From assembly GCF_002929275.1 (NCBI RefSeq), contig NZ_PJIK01000004.1, forward strand, positions 1-64,000: DNA of 64,000 bases, given 5' to 3'. Made by a program: the position numbers and the translations under genes. The notes beneath the pieces are model-generated. The model ran no database searches. It was not told where the DNA came from and saw only the letters and a list, made by a program, of their open reading frames with translations. Origin of the DNA: Arthrobacter sp. ZGTC131 (GTDB taxonomy: Bacteria > Actinomycetota > Actinomycetes > Actinomycetales > Micrococcaceae). The stretch's first letter is position 1, and every line of letters starts with the position of its first letter. Positions 24,955 to 33,615 of the stretch are shown piece after piece.

Positions 24955-26388
24955 ATGGCAATTTCCCTCGCGGCGCTGCTCGCCGTGCACTCTCTGGGGC
25001 TCAAGAAAGCCGGCCTGGCAGAGACCACCTCCCACCAGGACATCCACTGGGTGGCGGTCACCGAGCAGGAGGATCCGCAGCGTTTCCTCAACGGCGGCGA
25101 ACTGGTGCTCACCACCGGGATGCGGCTGCGCAGCGCACCGGAACAGCGGCGGTTCGTCCGTCAGGTCCAGCGTGCCGGCGCGGTGGGGATCGGGTTCGGC
25201 GTGGGACTGACGCACGACGCCGTTCCGCCGGCCCTGATCGCCGAAGCCAACCGCTGGGGACTGCCCATTGTTGAGGTCCCGTACGAGACGCCGTTCATCG
25301 CCATCGGCAAGCTGGTGGCCGACGCGCAGTCGGCCGACCATTACTCCAAGCTGGAGCGGCTCATCGCCGGGCACCAGATCCTGGCCCGCGCCCTGCTCAC
25401 CGGCGGCGGCCTGGCCGAGCTCCTCCGACACCTGGGCGGCATGCTGCGCACGGACATCGTCCTGACCCAGTTCACGGCGCAGCTCTACAACAGCAGCACC
25501 GAGCCGCCGTCGGCAGAGTCCTGGGCGTCCTATCCGATTCCCACGGGCCGCCGGGACGCGTGCACGCTGTGGGTGAAGCAGCCGTTCGAAGATTCGGGCA
25601 TCGTGGGATACGCGCAGAACCTCATCAGCGTGGAACTCAACAACATGGTGAAGCAGCGCCAGGCCGAGCGCGCGCTCTGCGGCCAGGTGCTCGAGGACGT
25701 GATTCACGGAACGCTGGACCCGAGCGAGGCCACCCGGCGGCTCGCGGGAACGGGCATCAACAGCACCCGCAAAAACGTGGTGATACTCGCCGGCTCCGAG
25801 GCGCACCACAAGCAGCTCGTTACCTCATCGCTGCCGCGGGCCCTCGAAAAGGCGGTGACCGCCGTCGTCGGGAAGGACCTGATTACGGTGATTCCCGACG
25901 ACGGCCGCGGCGCCACAGCGCTGGCCAAGAGCCTTAGCGATCACCTGGCCGAGGCCGGCATCCACGCGACGATCGGCATCGGGGGCGCCTACACAAAGCC
26001 GAACGGCCTGCGCTGGAGCTACTTCGAGGCGCGCGACGCGGCGAGCCACGGGCTCCCGGTCAACGAGCCCGAGCGGCTCAGCCTGACATCGCTGCTGCTC
26101 GCGAGCGAGGACGTACCGCTCGCGGACATGGCCAACGAATCGCTGACTCCGCTCCGTTCCTTCGACGCCGCCCACGGCGCCGAACTGATGGCCACGCTGG
26201 AGAGCTACCTGAACAACAACGGCTCGGTGGCGGCCGTGGCGGAGGCCCTCACGCTGCACCGGAACACGGTCCGGTACCGGCTCGCGCAGATCACCGAGCT
26301 CACCGGCTACGACCCCTCCGTCACCGCCGACCGCGTGCAGCTCTGGCTGGCGCTGGCAGTCTCGCGGCTCGGGGCCCGGCACGCCTGA
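24955..26388 (+). CDS. PucR-family transcriptional regulator of the GABA genes
   Basis: The 477-residue protein has the PucR layout: an N-terminal PucR sensory domain (about 9-125, with ELVLTTGMRLR and LPIVEVPYETPF), a central CdaR-type region, and a C-terminal helix-turn-helix (about 415-470, ESYLNNNGSVAAVAEALTLH, then RNTVRYRL). Such regulators usually control purine, amino-acid or polyamine catabolism. It is divergent from the aldehyde dehydrogenase-gabT unit with a 142-bp shared control region, so it most likely regulates that unit. The ATG at 24955 lies 6 nt after TACCCT, suggesting a leaderless message. The inducer is not evident. Confidence 0.88.
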   Translation: MAISLAALLAVHSLGLKKAGLAETTSHQDIHWVAVTEQEDPQRFLNGGELVLTTGMRLRSAPEQRRFVRQVQRAGAVGIGFGVGLTHDAVPPALIAEANRWGLPIVEVPYETPFIAIGKLVADAQSADHYSKLERLIAGHQILARALLTGGGLAELLRHLGGMLRTDIVLTQFTAQLYNSSTEPPSAESWASYPIPTGRRDACTLWVKQPFEDSGIVGYAQNLISVELNNMVKQRQAERALCGQVLEDVIHGTLDPSEATRRLAGTGINSTRKNVVILAGSEAHHKQLVTSSLPRALEKAVTAVVGKDLITVIPDDGRGATALAKSLSDHLAEAGIHATIGIGGAYTKPNGLRWSYFEARDAASHGLPVNEPERLSLTSLLLASEDVPLADMANESLTPLRSFDAAHGAELMATLESYLNNNGSVAAVAEALTLHRNTVRYRLAQITELTGYDPSVTADRVQLWLALAVSRLGARHA

Positions 26389-26417
26389 GGCGTGCCGGGC
26401 AAGCAGGCGGTAACGGG

Positions 26418-28058
26418 CTACTTGACGCCGCGCTTCAGGAGCTTGCCGGCCTTCCTGCGGGCCTTGCGGTATTTGCCTTCGTTGGCGGCGGCGACGCGCT
26501 CCTCCCGCTCCTTCAGCGAGCCGTAGGCCAGGGCCACGGGCTCGGGAAGGTCCGGGGCCGATCCGAGCTTTCCGAGCACTTCCCGGGCGATGACGCTGTC
26601 GTGGTGATCGCCGAGGATCTTCTGCTGCTTTTGCGCGGCTTTGGCGAGTCTCGAGGCACGCTTGCCGTAGACCGGGCCAACCGATTCCGCGGCATGCCGG
26701 ACACGCTTGGCGTCCTTGCGCACCTGGTGCAGCGCGGCATCGCGCGCCGTGCCCTCCGCGGAACGTGCTGCCGCTTGCGCGCGGCGCAGCCGCTTTGCCG
26801 TCCTGTTCACCAACTTGCCGGCCACTTTTCGCCCCGGCGCTGACGCGAGGGGACGGACGGGCGGGTGGTCGCGGAATCCCTCGAGGTCGTCCAAGAGCCG
26901 GAAGTAGCGATCGGTCAGCAGGACTTCCTGTGCTTTCGTGTAGCCGGCGTTGAACCTGGTGCCCAGTTCGCGTTCCACGCGCTCCTTCACGACGTCCCCG
27001 GCCTGGTCCTGCGGGAGCTCGGCGGCGTGCTCCCGCAGCCGGTCAAGCATGACTTCCGCATCGCGGGGCGTACCGAGGATCCGGCCGATCCACTGCAGTT
27101 CATCCCTGAGCCGGCGCACCGCCGCTGCGCCAAAGAGCTTCCGGTAGACGGCCAGGGCCGACCTCATCCGGCGGGCCGCTGAGCGCATGGCATGCACGGC
27201 GTCCGGTTCCTCCAGCCGAACGCGGGGATCCTGTACCAGCAGCTCGTCGATCTGCCCGCCAAGGTATGCGGTAACGACGGCGGACGCCGGCCACTTCTTG
27301 CCGGGCCGCTTTTTGCCGGGCTTCTTTGCGGCTCGCGCCCCTTCCGCCAGCGCCGCCCCTTCCGCCGGTGCCCCTTCCGCCGGTGCGCTGCCGTCGTGTG
27401 CCGCCTCCGCGCTCTGCGGCCACGCCTTCCCCAGCGCCCGGCCCAGTTTGGACTCGTGCGGTGCGGGCCGCGCGCCTGCCGCAGCCAGGCATGCCGCGGC
27501 GGCCGGAAAAAGCTCCGGCCTCCCGTGGACAAGTTCGAGTTCCCATTCGCGCCACTCCCGCTTCGGCGCGCGGGCATCCCCGGCGCCTGCCTCCCCCGTC
27601 AGCACCTCGGCGTCCACGTGATCGTCGGCAAAGTCGGCGAGGTGCACGCCGTCGTGCCCGTAAAGGGCGATGGTAGTGCGCGTGGTGTCCAGCCTGGCCA
27701 CCCGGGCGAGTCCGGAGCCCCGGAGGTAGGCGTGAAGGTGGGCCAGCAGTTTGTCAGGCACGACGTCGGGCTGGCCCAGCGGCGCGTGGATCTCCTGGCG
27801 CTGCCCGGCTTCTGATGCTGCCATGGACGCCTGCGGCAACTTGAGGTGCCAGCCGGCGTCGGACCCGCCGGTCCGGCGCCGCAGCGTGATGCGGCGGGCG
27901 GCGAGCGCCAGGTCCTCCGTATCGAAATACACCGCGTCCAGGCGCGCCTCGTAGGGCTCGCCCACGCGCCCGACGCCCGGAATGTCCTTGAGGGCCGGCA
28001 GTGGAGCCGCGGTGTCGACGTCGTACTTCTTCTCGGTTTCAGTGCCCTCGGCAGTCAT
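26418..28058 (-). CDS. CYTH and CHAD domain-containing protein
   Basis: The 546-residue cytosolic protein joins a CYTH domain (about 1-200, with EKKYDVD at the start in place of ExExK, FDTEDLALAARRITLRRRTG and WHLKLP) to a helical CHAD domain (about 260-540) rich in conserved His, Arg and Lys, such as VHAMRSAARRMRSALAVYRK and LHQVRKDAKRVRHAAE. CYTH proteins hydrolyse triphosphates using metal ions, and CHAD domains bind polyphosphate, so a role in polyphosphate metabolism is likely. A linker at about 222-256 carries PAEGA repeats and a Lys/Gly/Pro-rich tail. The gene is single and divergent from the MFS gene. Confidence 0.92.
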   Translation of the reverse strand: MTAEGTETEKKYDVDTAAPLPALKDIPGVGRVGEPYEARLDAVYFDTEDLALAARRITLRRRTGGSDAGWHLKLPQASMAASEAGQRQEIHAPLGQPDVVPDKLLAHLHAYLRGSGLARVARLDTTRTTIALYGHDGVHLADFADDHVDAEVLTGEAGAGDARAPKREWREWELELVHGRPELFPAAAACLAAAGARPAPHESKLGRALGKAWPQSAEAAHDGSAPAEGAPAEGAALAEGARAAKKPGKKRPGKKWPASAVVTAYLGGQIDELLVQDPRVRLEEPDAVHAMRSAARRMRSALAVYRKLFGAAAVRRLRDELQWIGRILGTPRDAEVMLDRLREHAAELPQDQAGDVVKERVERELGTRFNAGYTKAQEVLLTDRYFRLLDDLEGFRDHPPVRPLASAPGRKVAGKLVNRTAKRLRRAQAAARSAEGTARDAALHQVRKDAKRVRHAAESVGPVYGKRASRLAKAAQKQQKILGDHHDSVIAREVLGKLGSAPDLPEPVALAYGSLKEREERVAAANEGKYRKARRKAGKLLKRGVK

Positions 28059-28165
28059 GGCCGCACGGCATCCTTTCCCATCGGCGGGCCGCTCCGGCCC
28101 GGATGTCTCCGTGGCCTGAGTCTATGCCGAGGACCGCAGGGCCGCGAGAGTTTCGCCACAAAACC

Positions 28166-28194
28166 TTAGACATCAAACGTCTAACGTCTAACGT
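28166..28194. promoter_or_regulatory. operator-like inverted repeat overlapping the MFS-gntR promoter
   Basis: TTAGAC (28166-28171) and GTCTAA (28179-28184) form a perfect inverted repeat with a 7-bp spacer, and a second half-site CGTCTAACG follows directly. TAACGT (28189-28194), a candidate -10 element 6 nt before the ATG at 28201, lies inside it. The position suits repression by the GntR protein encoded in the same unit. Confidence 0.55.
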
Positions 28195-28200
28195 TAAGGG

Positions 28201-29442
28201 ATGGCCACCACTTCCTCCGCTCCCCCGGTGACGGCAGCCGCCCTGCCCCGGCCGCGTGCCGCCGTCGTCGCCGGCGTCATTGCACTCGTGCTGATCGGGC
28301 TCAACCTCCGCGCCGGGATCACCGGGGCGTCGGCACTGCTGCACGATCTTCAGCTCGTCCTGGGCTACGGCCCGCTGGTCGCGTCGATCATTCCCTCCAT
28401 TCCCACGCTGTGTTTCGCGGTGGCGGGAGCGGCAACCTCGTGGCTCACGGGGAGGCTCGGCGTCGAGAAGTCCATCCTGCTGTCCCTCGCTATGCTGGCG
28501 GCAGGACTGCTGGTCCGCGGCATTCCGTCGACCGGCATGCTGGTGGCCGGCACGGTGCTGGGGATGTCCGGCCTGGCGGTCTGCAATGTTGCCATGCCGT
28601 CCTTCATCCGTGAGCACTTTGCCGGCCGCACCTCCCTCATGACCGGCTTGTACACCGTGACCATGACCAGCGGAGCCACGGTCACTGCCATTGTGGTGGT
28701 ACCGCTGGCCCAGCTGCTTGGCTCGCCGTCGGCGGGTGTGGGCGCGATCGGAATCCTCGCGGTGGCGGCCTTCCTCGGCTTCGTGCCGGTGGCGCTCCAC
28801 GCGCACCGCAACAGCGTCCGGAAAACCGCTGGCCATGTCTCTCCGTGGCCGCTGCTGCGCACCCGGAAAGGGCTCCTGATCACCGCGATCTTCACGCTGC
28901 AGGCACTGCTCGCCTACGCACTGCTGAGCTGGTTCCCCTACATGCTGACCACCATGGGGCTGAGCGCGGCGGAGAGCGGCCTGATGTACGGGCTCATGCA
29001 GCTCGTCTCCGTCCCTGCCGGCATGGTGCTGATCGCCGTCGGCTCCCGCCCGGGCATGCTGCGCCCGGCCTTCTACATGGCTACCCTCACCATGACCGCC
29101 GGGGTAGCCGCTCTCCTCTTCCTGCCCGTTGCCCTGGCGGTCATCCCCGCCGTCCTGCTGGGTTTCGGCCTCGGCATTTTCCCCCTGGTCATGGTGATGA
29201 TCAGCCGCAGCGGGCAGACCACGGCCGAGACCACGGCGCTCTCCACCCTGGCGCAGTCCACCGGCTACCTCCTGGCTACGGTCGGGCCGTTCGGCATGGG
29301 CCTGCTGCACAGTGCAACAGGCGGCTGGACGCTTCCGCTGGCGCTGCTGCTGGCCATCGCGATTACCCAGATCGTCGTGGCCCACCTCCTGAGCGGCGGC
29401 CGCGTGGCCCGGACGCCGACCACTGCCGGAACGAAGGAATAG
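28201..29442 (+). CDS. CynX/NimT-family MFS transporter
   Basis: The 413-residue integral membrane protein has 12 predicted helices and belongs to the major facilitator superfamily, CynX/NimT branch, known for cyanate and nitroimidazole transport. The N-terminal helix LIGLNLRAGITGASALL is a signature of this branch. The ATG at 28201 has a purine-rich AAGGG directly against it, too close for a normal ribosome site, but sits 6 nt after TAACGT, which suits a leaderless start. It forms a two-gene unit with the GntR regulator 6 bp downstream. The substrate is unknown; the small-anion or drug exporter roles of relatives are only analogies. Confidence 0.87.
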   Translation: MATTSSAPPVTAAALPRPRAAVVAGVIALVLIGLNLRAGITGASALLHDLQLVLGYGPLVASIIPSIPTLCFAVAGAATSWLTGRLGVEKSILLSLAMLAAGLLVRGIPSTGMLVAGTVLGMSGLAVCNVAMPSFIREHFAGRTSLMTGLYTVTMTSGATVTAIVVVPLAQLLGSPSAGVGAIGILAVAAFLGFVPVALHAHRNSVRKTAGHVSPWPLLRTRKGLLITAIFTLQALLAYALLSWFPYMLTTMGLSAAESGLMYGLMQLVSVPAGMVLIAVGSRPGMLRPAFYMATLTMTAGVAALLFLPVALAVIPAVLLGFGLGIFPLVMVMISRSGQTTAETTALSTLAQSTGYLLATVGPFGMGLLHSATGGWTLPLALLLAIAITQIVVAHLLSGGRVARTPTTAGTKE

Positions 29443-29448
29443 AACGCC

Positions 29449-30129
29449 ATGACCCTGAGCACCTCGCACCGCCCGCCGCTGGCGGACGAAATCACCGCCA
29501 AACTCCGGGAGATGATCCACTCGGGCGAGTGGCCGATGCAACAGCGCATCCCGTCCGAAACCGAGCTCATGGCCGGCCTGGGCGTCTCCCGCGGAACGCT
29601 GCGGGAGGCCATCAAGGCCCTGGCCCACAGCGGGATGCTCGAAGTGCGCCGCGGCGACGGCACCTACGTCCGCGCCACCAGCGAGATCTCCGGCGCGGCC
29701 CGGCGGCTGTACCAGGACCATACGGATGAGCACATCCTCGAAGTGCGGGTGGGTCTGGATACCCAGGCGGCACGCCTTGCCGCCAGGCACGCAACCGCCG
29801 ACGACGTCGCCGCCATGCGTGCGTTGCTCGCCGAACGCGAAGACTCGTGGCACGCAGCCGACTACGCGCGCTGGGCCCGGGCAGACTGGGGCTTCCATGA
29901 GCAGGTGGCACAGGCCTCCGGCAACCCGCTCCTGCACGAGCTCTACGTCAGCTTCGGCGAGGTCTTCCACAACGACCTGCTGAAGCAGCAGCGGCGCAGC
30001 GGCTTCAACGGACTGCCGCACGAGGGCCACGGCGAGCTGGTGGACGCCATCGAGGCGCACGACGGCGACGCCGCTGTGGCCAGCGTCCACCGGAACCTCA
30101 ATTCCTGCGCGGAGTGGCTCCGGGAGTAG
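29449..30129 (+). CDS. GntR-family (FCD subgroup) transcriptional regulator
   Basis: The 226-residue protein has an N-terminal winged helix-turn-helix (about 12-75: RIPSETELMAGLGVSRGTLR and EAIKALAHSGMLEVRRGDG) and a C-terminal all-helical FCD ligand-binding domain (about 95-215) with DWGFHEQVAQASGNPLL, where metal-ligand Asp and His normally sit. FCD-type GntR proteins are usually repressors released by small acids. It follows the MFS gene by 6 bp with AAGGA as its ribosome site, so it probably autoregulates the unit through the TTAGAC-N7-GTCTAA operator upstream. Confidence 0.9.
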   Translation: MTLSTSHRPPLADEITAKLREMIHSGEWPMQQRIPSETELMAGLGVSRGTLREAIKALAHSGMLEVRRGDGTYVRATSEISGAARRLYQDHTDEHILEVRVGLDTQAARLAARHATADDVAAMRALLAEREDSWHAADYARWARADWGFHEQVAQASGNPLLHELYVSFGEVFHNDLLKQQRRSGFNGLPHEGHGELVDAIEAHDGDAAVASVHRNLNSCAEWLRE

Positions 30130-30419
30130 CGCCCGTTACCGCGCGGCCGGCGGGCGTGGGGCGCGTGGGTGCGGCGTGCGGGTGCGGCTTGGGGGTGGCG
30201 GCTGCGGTAAACATTTGGCGAACGGCGGACCGCCGGCAAGGCGGCTTTCCGGCCCCGCACCCCGCCGTTTGGGGGACCTTCCCGAGGGGTGCAGGGCCGT
30301 TTTCCAAGGTTTTTCCAAGGTTTTCGCGGGGTCGCCGTTTGACTCTGGTGCCAGCGGTTTACCCAGCGGCAACACGGGCGGGCCGTGGACGTAGTCCTTC
30401 AGGCAATTGGAGGTACACC

Positions 30420-30992
30420 ATGACCTACAGCGCATCAGCCGGCCGTGCCATGCCGCTCCCCCACAGGTCATCCCGGCGCCTGGTTGCCATCCTGTGCCTG
30501 GGTGCCGCGGCCGCCTGGACGCTGGCGGTGGTGACGGGAACGTACATCACCGCCCAGGGCGCCCTCCGGGTCCTGGCCGTTGCTTCGCACATCCTCGCAA
30601 TGGTGGTGGCTTTTGGAGCCATCGTGCTGGTGGACTGGCACGGTTTCCTGTGGCTCATCGGGAAGCGAAAACTCTTCGAAACCATCCGGCTGGACGATGC
30701 CGCGAGTCCCCTGATCTGGACGGGCATAGTCGGCCTGCTGTTCACGGGCGTGTTCCTGAGCCCCAACCTGGCCAATCCGCTGACCGTGATCAAGCTCGTT
30801 GCCGTGCTGGTCCTCATGCTCAACGGCATCATGCTGATCCCCCTCATGCGCCGCCTTCTGGTCATGCCACCTACTACCACGTTCAACGCGCTGACGCCTG
30901 GCCAGCGGTTCCATATGCTGTCCTGCCTGGGCATTTCGCAGGCGTGCTGGTGGACGGCGATCGTCATCGGGTTCGTCAACGCCGAGTTTTGA
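30420..30992 (+). CDS. uncharacterised five-helix membrane protein
   Basis: The 190-residue protein has five likely membrane helices (about 20-42, 57-87, 98-118, 122-146, 163-185) and no motif I recognise with confidence. The short extramembrane loops contain VDWHGFLWLIGKRKLFETI after helix 2. GGAGG lies 5 nt before the ATG at 30420, a near-ideal ribosome site, and codon use is like that of its neighbours, so it is a real gene. It stands alone: 290 bp separate it from the GntR gene and 137 bp from the PerM-like gene. No function is proposed. Confidence 0.75.
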   Translation: MTYSASAGRAMPLPHRSSRRLVAILCLGAAAAWTLAVVTGTYITAQGALRVLAVASHILAMVVAFGAIVLVDWHGFLWLIGKRKLFETIRLDDAASPLIWTGIVGLLFTGVFLSPNLANPLTVIKLVAVLVLMLNGIMLIPLMRRLLVMPPTTTFNALTPGQRFHMLSCLGISQACWWTAIVIGFVNAEF

Positions 30993-31129
30993 GGCGGGTT
31001 CTAAGGCGCAGGCCCGGCAGCGCGTGTTTCACCATTTCCGGACACCTCAGTAGGCTTACTACCTGAGCCGGGGAGTCAATTCCGGGGGGTTCGATGCTCC
31101 CCGCTGCCCGCTGATGACGAGGAGTTCCA

Positions 31130-32383
31130 ATGGCCCGATCAGCTGAACTGTCCGAGCAGGAATCGCCCGGGCACAAACCGACCGGACCCGAATCGACTGA
31201 GCAGGAATCGCCCGGGCAGGATTCCACTGGGCAGCAATCATCAGGCCAGCTCCCGCAGCCGCGGAAAGGCAAGCCTGCGCGGGAAAGGAAGTCTCCCGGT
31301 GAGCTCTGGGCCGACGGCTTCGGCAGGGTTAGCATCCGGAGCGCGCAGGTCCTGCTGGTGCTGGCCGTCGCCGTCGTGGCCACCTACGGGCTCCTGCAGG
31401 TCAGGCTCCTGGTCATACCGATCGTGATCGCGCTGATCCTGGCCGCGGCCATCGGCCCGTTCGTCAACGTGCTGCGGCGCCGGGGCCTGCCGGGCGGCGT
31501 TGCCACCGGCGTGGCCTTCGTGGCCCTGCTGCTCCTGCTGGCCGGAGTCAGCACGGTGATCTATCTGTCCGTCCGCAGCCAATGGGGCGAACTGGCCCAG
31601 CAGGCAACCTCCGGCCTGGACGAACTGGAAAAGTTCCTGCTCACCGGCCCCGTGCCCCTCGACCGCGAGCAGCTGAATCAGGCACGTGAGGGACTAATCC
31701 AGTTCGCGGCCAGCAGCCAGGTGCGCTCCGGAGCCATCACGGGGCTGTCCGTGGTCACCGAATTCCTCGCGGGCTCCGCCCTCATGGTGGTGATCCTGTT
31801 CTTCTTCCTGAAGGACGGCGCCAAGATCTGGAACTTCTTCCTGCGGCCGTTCTCCGGCCGCCGCGAGGCCATGCTGCGGCGCTCCGGCCAGCGGACCCTC
31901 GAGGTCCTGGGCGGTTACGTCCGCGGCACCGCCATCGTGGCGCTGGTGGATACGGTGGCCATCGGGGCCGCCCTGCTGATCCTGCAGGTACCACTGGCCA
32001 TCCCGCTGGCGATCATTGTTTTCATCGGCGCCTTCGTGCCGCTCGTGGGAGCCACTGTGGCCGGGATCCTCGCCGCCCTGGTGGCCCTGGTGGCCAACGG
32101 ACCCGTGGTGGCCCTGATCGTGGTGGCCGTGGTGATCGTCGTCAACCAGGTCGAGGGTGACCTGCTGCAGCCGATCGTGATGGGCAACGCGCTCCAGCTC
32201 CACGCACTTGTCATCCTGATGGCGTTGACGGCGGGCACCATCCTGGCGGGCATCGTTGGCGCCGTCCTTTCGGTGCCGCTGGCGGCTGTGACCTGGGCGA
32301 TCATCCAAGTCTGGACCGCCGAAGATCCTACCCTTGAGCCCATGAACCCGGAACTGCCCCCTGCCAACAGCCAGCCCGCGTAG
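31130..32383 (+). CDS. AI-2E (PerM) family transporter
   Basis: The 417-residue integral membrane protein belongs to the AI-2E/PerM family, whose characterised members export the autoinducer AI-2 or act as sodium/proton antiporters. Supporting segments are LLVIPIVIALILAAAIGPFV, FFFLKDGAKIWNF (the family's conserved FxxKDG), GTAIVALVDTVAIGAALLIL and IVVNQVEGDLLQPIVMG, where the family has a conserved NQxE-x-x-xLxP. The first 50 residues are hydrophilic, with the repeated phrase (S)EQESPG. GAGGAG precedes the ATG at 31130. It is monocistronic and convergent with the next gene. Substrate is unassigned. Confidence 0.88.
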   Translation: MARSAELSEQESPGHKPTGPESTEQESPGQDSTGQQSSGQLPQPRKGKPARERKSPGELWADGFGRVSIRSAQVLLVLAVAVVATYGLLQVRLLVIPIVIALILAAAIGPFVNVLRRRGLPGGVATGVAFVALLLLLAGVSTVIYLSVRSQWGELAQQATSGLDELEKFLLTGPVPLDREQLNQAREGLIQFAASSQVRSGAITGLSVVTEFLAGSALMVVILFFFLKDGAKIWNFFLRPFSGRREAMLRRSGQRTLEVLGGYVRGTAIVALVDTVAIGAALLILQVPLAIPLAIIVFIGAFVPLVGATVAGILAALVALVANGPVVALIVVAVVIVVNQVEGDLLQPIVMGNALQLHALVILMALTAGTILAGIVGAVLSVPLAAVTWAIIQVWTAEDPTLEPMNPELPPANSQPA

Positions 32384-32504
32384 CCATCCCCCGGCGTAGC
32401 CAGCCCACGACGGCGGGCCGCACCCGGGGTGGCCAGCGCGCCCGCCGCGGCCAGTTTGGCTTCGCGCTCAGTCCGGCATCAGAGCAACCGCGGAAACGCG
32501 AAAT

Positions 32505-32535
32505 GGCGGCCAGGCACCTGAGGTGCCCGGCCGCC
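32505..32535 (+). terminator. hairpin between convergent genes
   Basis: GGCGGCCAGGCACCT pairs with AGGTGCCCGGCCGCC with one mismatch and a tight loop, followed by GTCGTTCTTA. It lies between the PerM-like gene and the convergent minus-strand gene. Confidence 0.5.
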
Positions 32536-32587
32536 GTCGTTCTTAGGGTGGCCCGCTAAAAGGGCGGCCCTTTAGAAGGAACCGGTC

Positions 32588-32971
32588 TTAGCGGAGGCCC
32601 TTGAACACGTTCTTGGGCCGCTGCATCTCGCCGTGCTTGGCGCCGAGGACGATGACCCAGGCAGCGAAGACCGGAATGGTCCACTGCAGCGCCTTGAGCT
32701 GCTTCTGCGCCGCCTGCAGTTGGTCGGACGCGCCGGCGCCGGGCTCGGTGGCGCCTTCGGCACCCTCGCCTGCCAGCTTTTCGACCTTCTTGCCAAGGAC
32801 GCCCGCATACAGCGTCACCGCCGCACCCGCCAGGGTGACTGCCGTCTTGTAGATGGTGTCCGCCCCAACGCTGTCCTGCTTGGCGATGCGTTCCCTGTTC
32901 TCCCAGGCGATCGCGAGGTCCGCGACGAGGTGTGAAGCGAAGGCTGCGGTCTGAATCGGAGCCCATTTCAT
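32588..32971 (-). CDS. C-terminal part of an apparently frameshifted small conserved protein
   Basis: The 127 residues from the ATG at 32971 include IYKTAVTLAGAAVTLYAGVLGKKVEKL and a C-terminal helix WTIPVFAAWVIVLGAKHGE, like the second half of actinobacterial proteins that begin with a VRSLHDL-x-AAWFGGSLMG sequence. That beginning is encoded just upstream in another frame (32968-33120), overlapping here by four bases. No ribosome site precedes 32971, whereas the upstream start has a good one. In this frame the bases before the ATG read RLSSRGW, which would join well after DPAERT. A one-base loss, real or a sequencing error, is the simplest reading. Function is unknown. Confidence 0.7.
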   Translation of the reverse strand: MKWAPIQTAAFASHLVADLAIAWENRERIAKQDSVGADTIYKTAVTLAGAAVTLYAGVLGKKVEKLAGEGAEGATEPGAGASDQLQAAQKQLKALQWTIPVFAAWVIVLGAKHGEMQRPKNVFKGLR

Positions 32972-33120
32972 CCAGCCGCGGCTCGAGAGCCGGTGCGTTC
33001 GGCGGGGTCCTTGGCTTCCGCCGCTGCCCCGTTGAGGCCGATAGCGCCCATGAGCGAACCGCCGAACCAGGCCGCCGCCGTCAGGTCGTGTACGGACCGG
33101 GCCAAAAGATTTCCTGCCAT
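32968..33120 (-). CDS. N-terminal part of the same frameshifted gene
   Basis: The 50-codon frame begins at ATG 33120, 8 nt after AGGAAA, and encodes MAGNLLARSVHDLTAAAWFG followed by a GGSLMGAIGLNGAAAE segment, then stops at TGA 32968-32970. The stop overlaps the ATG of the next frame as ATGA. The N-terminal helix with HDL and AAWFGGSLMG matches, from memory, full-length actinobacterial proteins of about 170-180 residues, so this is probably the first third of a gene broken near 33000. If the ATGA overlap were instead true translational coupling, two separate proteins would be made. Confidence 0.6.
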   Translation of the reverse strand: MAGNLLARSVHDLTAAAWFGGSLMGAIGLNGAAAEAKDPAERTGSRAAAG

Positions 33121-33283
33121 GATGTGTTTCCTAACGTAGAGATCAAACCCTGCAAGATGGAACTGTTGGCTTCCGCGGCCCCGGTTTCACCGGAGTCCGC
33201 TCGCCGCACCAAAGTCATGGTGCATGTATGGTAAGCACACTTACTAACGTTACGGTAGCCCGTCACATCGGTGGTCCTGTGCG

Positions 33284-33289
33284 TAAAAT
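33284..33289 (+). promoter_or_regulatory. putative -10 element (TAAAAT) of a leaderless gene
   Basis: TAAAAT ends 7 nt before the ATG at 33297. This supports that start over the upstream in-frame GTG at 33228 or 33279. Confidence 0.5.
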
Positions 33290-33296
33290 CAACGCC

Positions 33297-33587
33297 ATGG
33301 GATCAACTGGAACACTGTTCGGCTGGGCATTCGGGGACTCTGCGCGCGAGGACGATGCCGCCTACGTCGGCGAGCTCAAGCGGGAAGCGCTGAGCAACGC
33401 GGCAGAAGCAGCAAAGTCCAAGGGCTTCGACGTTGAGCCCGGTTCGGAGGTCTTCACCGTCCTCAGCGCCGGCGATGCCCTGGTGGATGTGGACACGGCA
33501 CCGGACAGCCTGGTGGTCCGTTGCACGGTGAAACTCGTCGGTGAGGGATCAGAGAGTATCCACGCCGAAGGACCGATGAACGGCTGA
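33297..33587 (+). CDS. small hypothetical protein
   Basis: The 96-residue protein (MGSTGTLFGWAFGDS...) is acidic, has no membrane segment, and ends in a possible beta-strand-rich half (SEVFTVLSAGDALVDVDTAP). I do not recognise its family. The ATG at 33297 is favoured because it lies 7 nt after TAAAAT, a good leaderless signal. It is followed 28 bp later by the DUF1206 gene and diverges from the frameshifted gene. Strong G/C third positions support coding. Confidence 0.65.
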   Translation: MGSTGTLFGWAFGDSAREDDAAYVGELKREALSNAAEAAKSKGFDVEPGSEVFTVLSAGDALVDVDTAPDSLVVRCTVKLVGEGSESIHAEGPMNG

Positions 33588-33615
33588 CCGGCCCCCGAGC
33601 GAAGAGGAGTCCACC

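Noticed and set aside
28039-30090. A 683-codon open frame on the minus strand across the MFS and GntR genes
   Set aside because: Low-complexity His/Gln/Gly-rich translation typical of an antisense frame, spanning two well-supported + genes.
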